Shown: piece after piece, positions 8,229-15,077 of the stretch | Layout: each line of letters starts with the position of its first letter | Position numbering within the stretch: position 1 is the first letter of the stretch | Source of the DNA: Butyrivibrio sp. | Lineage (GTDB): Bacteria; Bacillota; Clostridia; Lachnospirales; Lachnospiraceae | Length of the DNA: 40,799 nucleotides | Direction of reading: 5' to 3' | NCBI GenBank assembly: GCA_017634825.1 | Contig: JAGBMP010000038.1 | Span: 1 to 40,799, forward strand | Notes under the pieces: model-generated | Seen by the model: only the letters and a program-made list of their open reading frames with translations | What the model was told of the DNA's origin: nothing | Databases searched by the model: none | Translations under genes and position numbers: made by a program

Positions 8229-9376
8229 CAGTCTTCTCCTTTTATCTCAAAAAGCATGTCTTTTGCGCAGGAGCTTTCTGAGAGAAGGCTGTATCCATCG
8301 GCAAATATGATGGTCTCGCAGGTGATCTTTCCATCTGCCCAACTCTCCATATTTTCCTTAATGCTCTCTGCTATATGGCAAAAGACCTTTTCCTTATATC
8401 CAAATTCGTCGATGATCCTTAAGGCTTCATCTGTCATCACGCACTCATCGAGCTGTCTTTTGATCTCTGCAAAGCGCTCTCCCTGCGCGAATTTTGAAAC
8501 AGCGTCTGAGAGGATCTCCATCCTGTGGTCTCCGTATTTTGAATGAGTATTTTTGATACCTCCGGCAACTTTAACAAGTTTCCCGAGATGCCCCACAAAT
8601 AAAAGCTTTTCAAAGCCGGCATTCAGCGCCATCATCAGGGTGTCATATACAAAGTTAGAGCATAGAACTGCCCTGTCCTCGTCTATCTGATATTCGTCTG
8701 TTATGAATTTCAGACCATAGTTGCCGGGCGCCACCAGCAGTACCTTTTTCCCCAGGGCCTTCTGCATGTTTATCTGCGCCTTAATGGTCCCAAGGATTCC
8801 TTCATCGCTCATGGGTTCAACGATTCCCGTGGTGCCAAGGATTGAGATTCCGCCTACTATACCAAGCTTGGGGTTAAAGGTCTTTTGCGCGATCATCTCT
8901 CCTTCAGGTGCACTGATAATTACCGCAGCTCCGCGGGATAGTGCATTATTTGTCGCAAGGACCTCCGTGATATTCTCTCTTATCATATTCCTTGGAACTG
9001 AATTGATGGCAGCTGCGCCAATGGGCTGATCGAGTCCCGGCTTGGTTATTCTTCCAATGCCATCTCCTCCGTCAATCAGGATTTCTCCGTCATCCCTTAG
9101 CGACACCGATGCCCTTATCTTCATTCCGCTGGTTGCGTCGATATCGTCTCCGCCATCCTTTATGACTGAGCACGATGCGCTCATTGCTGTCCTCTCAATA
9201 TCTACGATCTCAGCTATATAAGTTATGCCCTTTGGCGTAACAATGCTGACCTGACTTATATCAGTGCCTTCAAGGAGCATCAAAAGGGCAGCTTTTGCCG
9301 CCGCTGCAGCACAGCTTCCCGTGGTATATCCGGCTCTTAATTTCTTGTTATCCTTAAAGGTATAAAACTCTTCCAT
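8228..9376 (-). CDS. cbiD: Cobalt-precorrin-5B C1-methyltransferase
   Basis: CbiD methylates C1 of cobalt-precorrin-5B in the anaerobic pathway. The 382-residue protein has the family N-terminal signature LRAGYTTGSCAAAAAKAAL at residues 13-31, the GDGIGRITKPGL segment near 113, the glycine-rich ISILGTTGIVEPMS near 185 and GHLGKLVKVAGGI near 265. The ATG at 9374-9376 is preceded by GGAAAG. It is the first gene after the long palindrome at 9395-9472, whose right edge carries the cbiC stop codon, so its mRNA segment begins just after a very stable hairpin. No U-run follows that hairpin, so read-through from cbiC is expected. Confidence 0.96.
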   Translation of the reverse strand: MEEFYTFKDNKKLRAGYTTGSCAAAAAKAALLMLLEGTDISQVSIVTPKGITYIAEIVDIERTAMSASCSVIKDGGDDIDATSGMKIRASVSLRDDGEILIDGGDGIGRITKPGLDQPIGAAAINSVPRNMIRENITEVLATNNALSRGAAVIISAPEGEMIAQKTFNPKLGIVGGISILGTTGIVEPMSDEGILGTIKAQINMQKALGKKVLLVAPGNYGLKFITDEYQIDEDRAVLCSNFVYDTLMMALNAGFEKLLFVGHLGKLVKVAGGIKNTHSKYGDHRMEILSDAVSKFAQGERFAEIKRQLDECVMTDEALRIIDEFGYKEKVFCHIAESIKENMESWADGKITCETIIFADGYSLLSESSCAKDMLFEIKGED

Positions 9377-9394
9377 TTCTTCTTTCCAAGTCTT

Positions 9395-9472
9395 TGTGAT
9401 TCACTGGGGTCAGCTTTGGCAATTTTGGTCCCTGGGGACCAAAATTGCCAAAGCTGACCCCAATGAATCACA
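9395..9472. repeat. Near-perfect 78-nt palindrome between cbiC and cbiD
   Basis: Two 38-nt arms (9395-9432 and 9435-9472) are complementary at 37 of 38 positions, the only mismatch being 9404/9463; the loop is two bases. The core reads TTTTGGTCCC/GGGACCAAAA and the outer part contains GGGGTCAGC. It covers the cbiC stop codon and ends 18 nt before the cbiD start. On the transcribed strand no run of T follows, so it is not a typical intrinsic terminator. It could be a REP/MITE-like element or an mRNA processing or stability hairpin. No second copy was noticed in this window. Confidence 0.93.
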
Positions 9473-10094
9473 TGTTATATAGAATCGAATTGCAGATTGC
9501 TGCTGCAACTCCGCTTCCGCCCTTTCTCCCCGCGTTTATTATGTAGGGAACGTCCATGTTTCTAATAAGGTCTTTGCCCTCGACCACGTTTACAAAGCCC
9601 ACCGGTACTGCAATTATAAGCTCTGGTCTAAAGCCCTTTTCAAGCCATAGCCGTTGCAGGCTTGCAAGTGCCGTAGGTGCATTGCCGATAGCAAAGATCA
9701 GTGGTGCATTTATCTCTATCGCTTTTTCCATACTGACATAGGCTCTGGTTACGCCTCTCTCCTTAGCCAGCTTTGCCACCTCTTCGTCTGCCATAAAGCA
9801 GTGAACCTCTCCGCCGTACCCGGCAAGAGTTTTCTTGTTGATGCCTGCAAGTGCCATGTTGGTGTCGGTTACAATATGCGCTCCACTCCTGATGGCAGAC
9901 TTGGCTTTTTCTATCACGCCTTCAGAAAACTCCAGCGTATCAGCATACTCAAAGTCCGCCGTGGTATGAATAACTCTTACCACGGTAGGCTCTACGTCCT
10001 TGGGAATAACCTTCCCGGCCTCTGCCAGCTCTTTTCTGATAATGCGAAAGCTTTCTTTTTCAATTTCCGATGGCTGTATTTCCTTAAATCCCAT
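9468..10094 (-). CDS. cbiC: Cobalt-precorrin-8 methylmutase (precorrin-8X isomerase)
   Basis: CbiC moves the methyl group from C11 to C12, giving cobyrinate. The 208-residue protein is a full-length CbiC/CobH: RVIHTTADFEYAD near residue 40 carries the catalytic His, then TDTNMALAGI near 77, FAIGNAPTAL near 134, and VPVGFVNVVEGKD near 163, ending with GRKGGSGVAAAI. The ATG at 10092-10094 follows the cbiP stop by 9 nt, with AGGAAGAAG upstream. Its TGA stop (9468-9470) lies inside the right arm of the long palindrome, so the last bases of the gene may have been supplied or altered by the arrival of that element; the protein end ILYNM is otherwise unremarkable. Confidence 0.96.
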   Translation of the reverse strand: MGFKEIQPSEIEKESFRIIRKELAEAGKVIPKDVEPTVVRVIHTTADFEYADTLEFSEGVIEKAKSAIRSGAHIVTDTNMALAGINKKTLAGYGGEVHCFMADEEVAKLAKERGVTRAYVSMEKAIEINAPLIFAIGNAPTALASLQRLWLEKGFRPELIIAVPVGFVNVVEGKDLIRNMDVPYIINAGRKGGSGVAAAICNSILYNM

Positions 10095-10103
10095 TGCTTC
10101 TTC

Positions 10104-11564
10104 CTATATTCCAATGGCCCTGTAGATCAGGTCCATATCAAGATTCTCTCTAAGACAGTCAGCAAGTTTATCAAGCTCTTTTTCCTGAGTCTCTGCGCGG
10201 CTCTCCATCTTTGGAACAGGCTTTTTAATTCCCTTTCTCTCAAAGAGCAGCATAAGGATCCCTTCCGCAATTTCTGTTCTGTCAAAGAAGCCGTGTATGT
10301 AAGTTCCCAGGACATTTCCCTCTGTAATGACCGGTGTATTTAAATCCTGCGCCTTGGTCCTGCCCATGTGGATCTCATAGCCTTTATATTTTCTGCCGTT
10401 TAAGATTTCATAAGTTCCCCGGATTCCGGAGAGAACTCCTTCCACCTGCTTTAAGTCTTTTTCATTCTCAAAAGTTGTATCCACAGGCAAAAGACAAAGT
10501 CCCTTATCTTCACAATTCCCGCCGTCCGTCTCCTTGAGACTCCTCCCAAGAATCTGGAAACCACCGCAGATCCCAACCACCGGGGTTCCTTTCAAAGCCG
10601 CTGCCCTTACGGCACTATCAACCCCTTTTTCTTTCATCCACTTAAGATCAGATAATGTGTTCTTGGTTCCTGGTATTATGACGAAATCGGCTTCTTCAAT
10701 GGCCTTAGCCTCGCAGGTATAGATAAGCTCCACGTCCCGGGCGCTTTCGAATATCGAGTAGTCTGTGTAATTACTGATAAAGGGAAGTCTTATGACAGCA
10801 ATCTTCACCTTGTCATCACTTACAAATCCATCACTTTCCTTTAGTACTTCAGAAAGAGAGTCCTCCTCATCAAGAGAAAGCTCCATGTAAGGAACAACTC
10901 CTGCAAAAGGGATGTCGCAGTACTCCTTAAACATCATAAGCCCCGGCATAAGGAGCGTAACATCTCCTCTGAACTTGTTGATGATAAGTCCCTTTATCCT
11001 GTCTCTTTCCTCTTTCGGCATAAGACTTACCGTGCCAAGGAGCTGCGCAAAAACGCCGCCGGGATCTATATTGCCCACCAACAGGACAGGCGCATCCACA
11101 AGCTCTGCAAGTCCCATGTTCACAATATCTTCGCTTCTTAGATTGATTTCCACGGGGCTTCCTGCGCCCTCTATGACAATGATATCCGTATCCTGTGAGA
11201 GCCTATCATAGGCTGCCATTATATCCGGCACATATTTTCTCTTATTTTTAAAATACTCTCTTGCATCCATGTCCCCTATGGGAAGGCCGTTTAAAATCAC
11301 CTGAGACGCCCTCTCCCCGGTAGGCTTTAAAAGTATGGGATTCATATCGGAAGATACTTCTCTGCCGGCTGCCAAAGCCTGCAGGGCCTGAGCCCTTCCA
11401 ATCTCTCTCCCGTCCGGGGTAACATAGGAATTAAGGGCCATGTTCTGAGACTTAAAAGGCGCGACTCTAAAACCCTCCTGCCTTAAAAGGCGAAGAATTC
11501 CCGCTGTCAATATGCTCTTTCCCGCGCCACTCATGGTGCCCTGTATCATCAGATTCTTAGCCAA
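10104..11564 (-). CDS. cbiP: Cobyric acid synthase
   Basis: CbiP (CobQ) amidates the b, d, e and g carboxyls of adenosylcobyrinate a,c-diamide with glutamine and ATP. The 486-residue protein starts with the P-loop-like LMIQGTMSGAGKS, includes SQNMALNSYVTPDG and GREIGRAQALQA near residue 45, ERASQVILNG near 85, and the class I amidotransferase segment PVVGICGGFQILG (nucleophile Cys) with YIHGFFD near the C-terminus. The frame opens at a GTG (11574-11576), but cobyric acid synthases normally begin at the residues encoded from the TTG at 11562-11564 (MAKNLMIQG), which has GAGG at suitable distance; I prefer that start. It follows the binding lipoprotein gene almost without gap. Confidence 0.95.
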   Translation of the reverse strand: MAKNLMIQGTMSGAGKSILTAGILRLLRQEGFRVAPFKSQNMALNSYVTPDGREIGRAQALQALAAGREVSSDMNPILLKPTGERASQVILNGLPIGDMDAREYFKNKRKYVPDIMAAYDRLSQDTDIIVIEGAGSPVEINLRSEDIVNMGLAELVDAPVLLVGNIDPGGVFAQLLGTVSLMPKEERDRIKGLIINKFRGDVTLLMPGLMMFKEYCDIPFAGVVPYMELSLDEEDSLSEVLKESDGFVSDDKVKIAVIRLPFISNYTDYSIFESARDVELIYTCEAKAIEEADFVIIPGTKNTLSDLKWMKEKGVDSAVRAAALKGTPVVGICGGFQILGRSLKETDGGNCEDKGLCLLPVDTTFENEKDLKQVEGVLSGIRGTYEILNGRKYKGYEIHMGRTKAQDLNTPVITEGNVLGTYIHGFFDRTEIAEGILMLLFERKGIKKPVPKMESRAETQEKELDKLADCLRENLDMDLIYRAIGI

Positions 11565-11572
11565 GTATGTCC

Positions 11573-13060
11573 TCACTTCAGTTTGTAGAAAAACTCTGTA
11601 TTCTCTTTTCCCTGTGCAATAACCTCATAGAGGTCAGAAATAATTGTTCCGGCCCTATTTGTAAACTGATACAACGATTTGTCACAGGTCCATACATCAC
11701 CGCTTTGAACCGCCTTAAAATCCTTAAAGGTCACGTCCATATCGGAAAGCACCTTAAGATCCTTTGGCGCGTCCTGTATTGTTCCGTTGTAGATCAAAAT
11801 ATCCGCGTCCTTAGCGTAATCATAGAAGGCTTCAATGCTGACAGTAACAGATGATGCAGCCTTTTCATCGCTTTCAATATCCACAGAAGCGTAGGTTCCA
11901 CCTGCCTTTTCTATCATTTTAACAAAGTAATCATTTCTCTTTTTGGTGACGATCTGGTGCCCGGAATTTACAGCAAATACTGCGACGCTTTTTCCTTCCA
12001 CATTGGAAAGATCTATGTCTTCCACAAGCTTTGTCTGCTCTAAAAAGGCATCCCCTGCAGCCTCTTCTTTGTCACATAAAACTCCATAAACCTTGATCCA
12101 TTCAAGCCTTCCTAGAGGATCCTCTTCGTAACTTGATCTGTCTATGAAAGTTGTTATTCCCAGCTTTTCAAGCTTTTCCAAAACCTTTGGAGTGTGCAGT
12201 ATCATGGTATTTTCGATGGCAAGGTCAGTACCCTTTTCCATCATCATCTCATAGTCAGGGGCGCTGTACTTTCCGCCATAAACAAGAGTTCCTGCTTCCA
12301 TGGCATCTTTTGCCGCATCAATATACCAATCCTCCTGTTTTGTCCCTGATAGCGTAACCTTATCCATGGCTCCTATCGAGTCAAACTGGCACATAACAGC
12401 AGAAGCTGCCAGATAGATACTATTAAGCGGCTTTCTGATGATGTATATTCCTTGAGCATTTATCTTAGGAACATCCATGCCTTTGGGCACAACTACATAG
12501 TTCCTGCCATCACTTACTGCCACCACCAAAAGGTCTTTGTCATATCTGTGTATCTTATATTCTTTTGCAAAAGAGCTGACATCTGTTGAAATATATGTAA
12601 AACCCGGAATCTCAATGGGTGCCATGTCAGATTTGTCATATGACACTTCCGCCTCGTCTTCCGGCAGATTGTTTTCATCTCCAATATCAAATAAAAGAGT
12701 GTATTCAATAAGATGAGGTGCTCCCATGGCGGTAGTATCCGCCTGTACCTTCATCTCTTTATTCAAAGTAACAGGAATCTTAAACTCTGATCCGTCATCC
12801 GTACTGATGGGATAGTAGGTCTTTCCACCAACTATCATATAATCATAGTTTGAGCTGCTCCAGATAATGTCTGCAACAGCCTTTCCTCCCTCTACGCTTA
12901 CGCTGCAAGGGCTCTGTATATATGCCTTTCCGCTGCCACCTGTCAGTGAAACGGAAGCGGCATAATCCCCATCGGGAATTCTGCCGCATCCGTACAATAA
13001 CAGGAGCATTACAAGGATCAGCATGTAATCCTTAATATGTAATGTCTTATTTAAGTGCAC
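11573..13060 (-). CDS. ABC transporter substrate-binding lipoprotein with N-terminal NEAT-like domain
   Basis: This 495-residue protein has a charged N-terminus, a hydrophobic stretch and a Cys at residue 25 (LLLLYGC, an atypical lipobox with Tyr at -2), suggesting a lipid-anchored extracytoplasmic protein. Residues about 28-127 form a beta-rich domain that resembles the NEAT/iron-transport-associated domain (IWSSSNYDYMIVGGKTYYP, later TTAMGAPHLIEYTLLFD). The remainder (about 150-495) resembles the FecB/BtuF type of metal-chelate binding proteins (DLAIENTMILHTPKVLEKLE, TTFIDRSSYEEDPLGRLEW). The GTG start at 13058-13060 overlaps cbiK by 14 nt and keeps the positive n-region of the signal; an ATG at 13022-13024 with AAGGA is the alternative but lacks that charge. 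It probably serves the FecCD permease and ATPase of this operon. Confidence 0.85.
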   Translation of the reverse strand: MHLNKTLHIKDYMLILVMLLLLYGCGRIPDGDYAASVSLTGGSGKAYIQSPCSVSVEGGKAVADIIWSSSNYDYMIVGGKTYYPISTDDGSEFKIPVTLNKEMKVQADTTAMGAPHLIEYTLLFDIGDENNLPEDEAEVSYDKSDMAPIEIPGFTYISTDVSSFAKEYKIHRYDKDLLVVAVSDGRNYVVVPKGMDVPKINAQGIYIIRKPLNSIYLAASAVMCQFDSIGAMDKVTLSGTKQEDWYIDAAKDAMEAGTLVYGGKYSAPDYEMMMEKGTDLAIENTMILHTPKVLEKLEKLGITTFIDRSSYEEDPLGRLEWIKVYGVLCDKEEAAGDAFLEQTKLVEDIDLSNVEGKSVAVFAVNSGHQIVTKKRNDYFVKMIEKAGGTYASVDIESDEKAASSVTVSIEAFYDYAKDADILIYNGTIQDAPKDLKVLSDMDVTFKDFKAVQSGDVWTCDKSLYQFTNRAGTIISDLYEVIAQGKENTEFFYKLK

Positions 13061-14663
13061 TCTTTACATGCTCCACATAGATATTCTGAACTTCATCAAT
13101 TCTTCCAAGGCCTGAGATCTGGCATGTTACTTCGTCAAAAGAGCCATCGGCTTCAAAGCCGCTCTTCCAGGAATCCTCGTCATCACCGGCCATGTCGTTA
13201 TTGGCATGATCACCTGCAACGACCATGAGTGGACGAAGGACAACCTTGGTATATCCTGCTTCCTTAACTTTATTTATAACCTCAGAGAGTTCTGTCTCCT
13301 CAGGCTCACCCTCTACAGTTCCAACAAATACATTCTTGAACCCAAGTGTATCCATCTGTGTCTGCATCTGAGAATATGTAACCTTTGCTGTATGAGAGGT
13401 TCCATGTCCCATAAATACAAATGCAACACCGTCTTTTTCTGCCGCATCAAGGTCTGTAAAGCCTGCATCCTTAACTGCTGCTGCAGTTACAGCATTGGCA
13501 ACTGTCTCTTTATCAGAGTTGATAACTGTAGCATCCTTTCCTACTTCTCCAAGAAGAGGCTCTGAAACAACCACTTTTTCAAACTTATCTTCGTACTTAT
13601 CAAGAGTCTCAATAAGCTCATCGTACTCTGCGCCGTGCATGAGGTGCGTAGGCTGAACCACCAGCTCTTTTACACCGTTTGATACTGCACGCTCAAGAGC
13701 CTGCTCAACGTTGTCAATCTTCTCCCCGTCTCTTGCATAAATGTGGTTGATAATGATCTGAGCTGTGAATGCTCTTCTTACGCTGTAATCAGGATATGCT
13801 TCTGCAAGCGCCTTCTCGATACCGCCGATATCCTCTGCTCTACTGTCGTTAAAGCTTGTACCAAAGCTTACCACCAAAAGCTCTTTTTCTCCGATTTCAT
13901 CTCCGTTTAAGGGATCGTCCTTGGAAGCATCTCCTGTATCATTACCGAAGTAGTCGGGATCTGCAAACTCGCCTTCAACCAGCTCTTTCTGCTCATCGGT
14001 AAGTTCATCCCATGCTTTCTTGGCTGCTTCGCAGTTTGCATAGGTATCATCTGTATAGTTCTGAACATAAATTGCGTCGATAAGCTCAGCTACCTTATCT
14101 GCCATTGCCTTGTCATCCTCTCCTGCAGCTTCTTGTACGTCAGAAACCACAACCTTGTGGTCATACCACTTTCCCTTTGTTCCAACAAGGGCAACATCAA
14201 ATTCCTCGTCAAGATAAGGAACGGGAACATCAAAACCATGAACCTCTTCAGTCGTACCGTCATCGTAGTTTACAGTATCAATTGTAGGCTGCAACAGCTC
14301 TGCTCCGTCCTTCTGTGCATCCTCAGCTGATCCCATAAAAAGATTAACTGTATTCTTTGAAGGAAGTGTTATGTGGATAGTCATCTGACCATCCTTAACA
14401 GTAAGAGTTCCTCTGTCCTTGTAAACCTCATTGACATGGAACATGCTTCCGTCTGTTGTAAACTTTGCGCTGTAAACGCCATCCTCTAAAGCAGCCTCAG
14501 AAGTAGTATCTTCAGGTACTGCTTCAGTTGTTTCTTCAGCCGCCTCCTGTGTTGTCTCTTCTGCCGGAGCCTCCGGCGCGCTCTGCTCTGCTCCTGCACA
14601 ACCTGCCAGCATACTTACTGACAAAGCTGCCACCATGAACACTCCTAGAAATTTCTTTTTCAT
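13047..14663 (-). CDS. cbiK: Exported lipoprotein sirohydrochlorin cobaltochelatase with NEAT-like domain
   Basis: CbiK-type chelatases insert cobalt into sirohydrochlorin, the first committed step of the anaerobic B12 route. The 538-residue protein has a lipoprotein signal (lipobox LAGC, Cys22), an Ala/Glu/Thr-rich linker (23-58), a NEAT-like domain (about 60-175, with GKWYDHKVVVS at its end), a small helical module (about 186-230) and a CbiK domain (about 260-538). The chelatase part keeps FMGHGTSH (His420) and VVAGDHANND (His486), matching the two metal-binding histidines of CbiK, and QPTHLMHG. The ATG at 14661-14663 has a perfect AGGAGG; the longer open frame runs back into the riboswitch leader and was rejected. 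It is the first gene of the operon. Periplasmic CbiK proteins are known in Desulfovibrio; a lipid-anchored form with a NEAT-like domain is notable. Confidence 0.92.
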   Translation of the reverse strand: MKKKFLGVFMVAALSVSMLAGCAGAEQSAPEAPAEETTQEAAEETTEAVPEDTTSEAALEDGVYSAKFTTDGSMFHVNEVYKDRGTLTVKDGQMTIHITLPSKNTVNLFMGSAEDAQKDGAELLQPTIDTVNYDDGTTEEVHGFDVPVPYLDEEFDVALVGTKGKWYDHKVVVSDVQEAAGEDDKAMADKVAELIDAIYVQNYTDDTYANCEAAKKAWDELTDEQKELVEGEFADPDYFGNDTGDASKDDPLNGDEIGEKELLVVSFGTSFNDSRAEDIGGIEKALAEAYPDYSVRRAFTAQIIINHIYARDGEKIDNVEQALERAVSNGVKELVVQPTHLMHGAEYDELIETLDKYEDKFEKVVVSEPLLGEVGKDATVINSDKETVANAVTAAAVKDAGFTDLDAAEKDGVAFVFMGHGTSHTAKVTYSQMQTQMDTLGFKNVFVGTVEGEPEETELSEVINKVKEAGYTKVVLRPLMVVAGDHANNDMAGDDEDSWKSGFEADGSFDEVTCQISGLGRIDEVQNIYVEHVKSALK

Positions 14664-14692
14664 AATAGCCTCCTGTTTTTTATTCATGGGCA

Positions 14693-14722
14693 ATAAAAAA
14701 TCCCTTGTTTTCACAAGGGATT
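14693..14722 (-). terminator. Intrinsic terminator of the riboswitch expression platform
   Basis: On the minus strand a perfect 10-bp stem (14699-14708 with 14713-14722, AATCCCTTGT/ACAAGGGATT, loop GAAA) is followed directly by six T. It lies between the riboswitch aptamer and the cbiK ribosome binding site, the usual place for a B12-controlled transcription stop. Confidence 0.93.
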
Positions 14723-14814
14723 GGCTATCTGTTGCACAACAAAACAAAGCAAGATCCATGCTCCTGCCTTTATTTCTTCGTACCGTCAATTCCTCGTGAC
14801 TTGAGATTTCTCCC

Positions 14815-14995
14815 ATGTACAGCGACTGGCAGGTCTCCCGACTTATCGAGTAGCCTTACGGCTGCGCCCTTTAAACCTTCCCGGATTTCTCCAGTGGCAT
14901 ACATAAAGAGCTCTCGAAACACGGTGACGAGATCGTGCAGGACTTGCACCTGCTTCCCTTTTCACCTGCACGGCAAATACGCCTGCAGACACCAT
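14815..14995 (-). promoter_or_regulatory. Cobalamin riboswitch
   Basis: Read on the minus strand, the leader contains GGGAAGCAGGTGCAAGTCCTGCAC (given here only as positions about 14937-14960), GCCACTGGAGAAATCCGGGA near 14884-14901, and the B12 box AGTCGGGAGACCTGCC near 14829-14846. These are the conserved parts of the cobalamin aptamer in the right order. The 5' and 3' limits are approximate. Downstream sits an intrinsic terminator and then cbiK, so binding of adenosylcobalamin or a related corrinoid should reduce read-through into the whole cobalamin operon. Confidence 0.95.
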
Positions 14996-15014
14996 CCGCT
15001 TTATTTACTTTGCT

Positions 15015-15043
15015 ATAATATCACAAAAAGAGCCAAAGAGAAA
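15015..15043 (-). promoter_or_regulatory. Probable promoter of the cobalamin operon
   Basis: On the minus strand TATTAT at 15015-15020 is preceded by TGA, giving an extended -10 (TGnTATTAT). The -35 position (15038-15043, TTTCTC) is weak and falls inside the terminator stem of the upstream permease-kinase gene. A start near 15008 would give a leader of about 345 nt that contains the full riboswitch. Confidence 0.55.
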
Positions 15044-15057
15044 CTCTCCTCAGCTCT
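15025..15057 (-). terminator. Terminator of the APC permease-kinase gene
   Basis: A 13-bp stem (with three G-T pairs) formed by 15029-15057, read on the minus strand from AGAGC to GCTCT with a three-base loop, is followed by TTTTT (15025-15029). It lies 20 nt after the stop codon at 15078 and separates the signalling block from the cobalamin operon. The stem overlaps the -35 area of the next promoter. Confidence 0.8.
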
Positions 15058-15077
15058 GTTTTTATTCATGTTATTAT

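Noticed and set aside
9395..9472. The palindrome as an intrinsic terminator
   Set aside because: No T-run follows on the transcribed strand and essential pathway genes lie downstream.
9654..10343. Plus-strand open frame of 229 codons
   Set aside because: Antisense to cbiC and cbiP; no family features.
14664..14816. N-terminal extension of cbiK into the leader
   Set aside because: The extension would cross the riboswitch terminator; the ATG at 14663 has a perfect AGGAGG and a lipoprotein signal.
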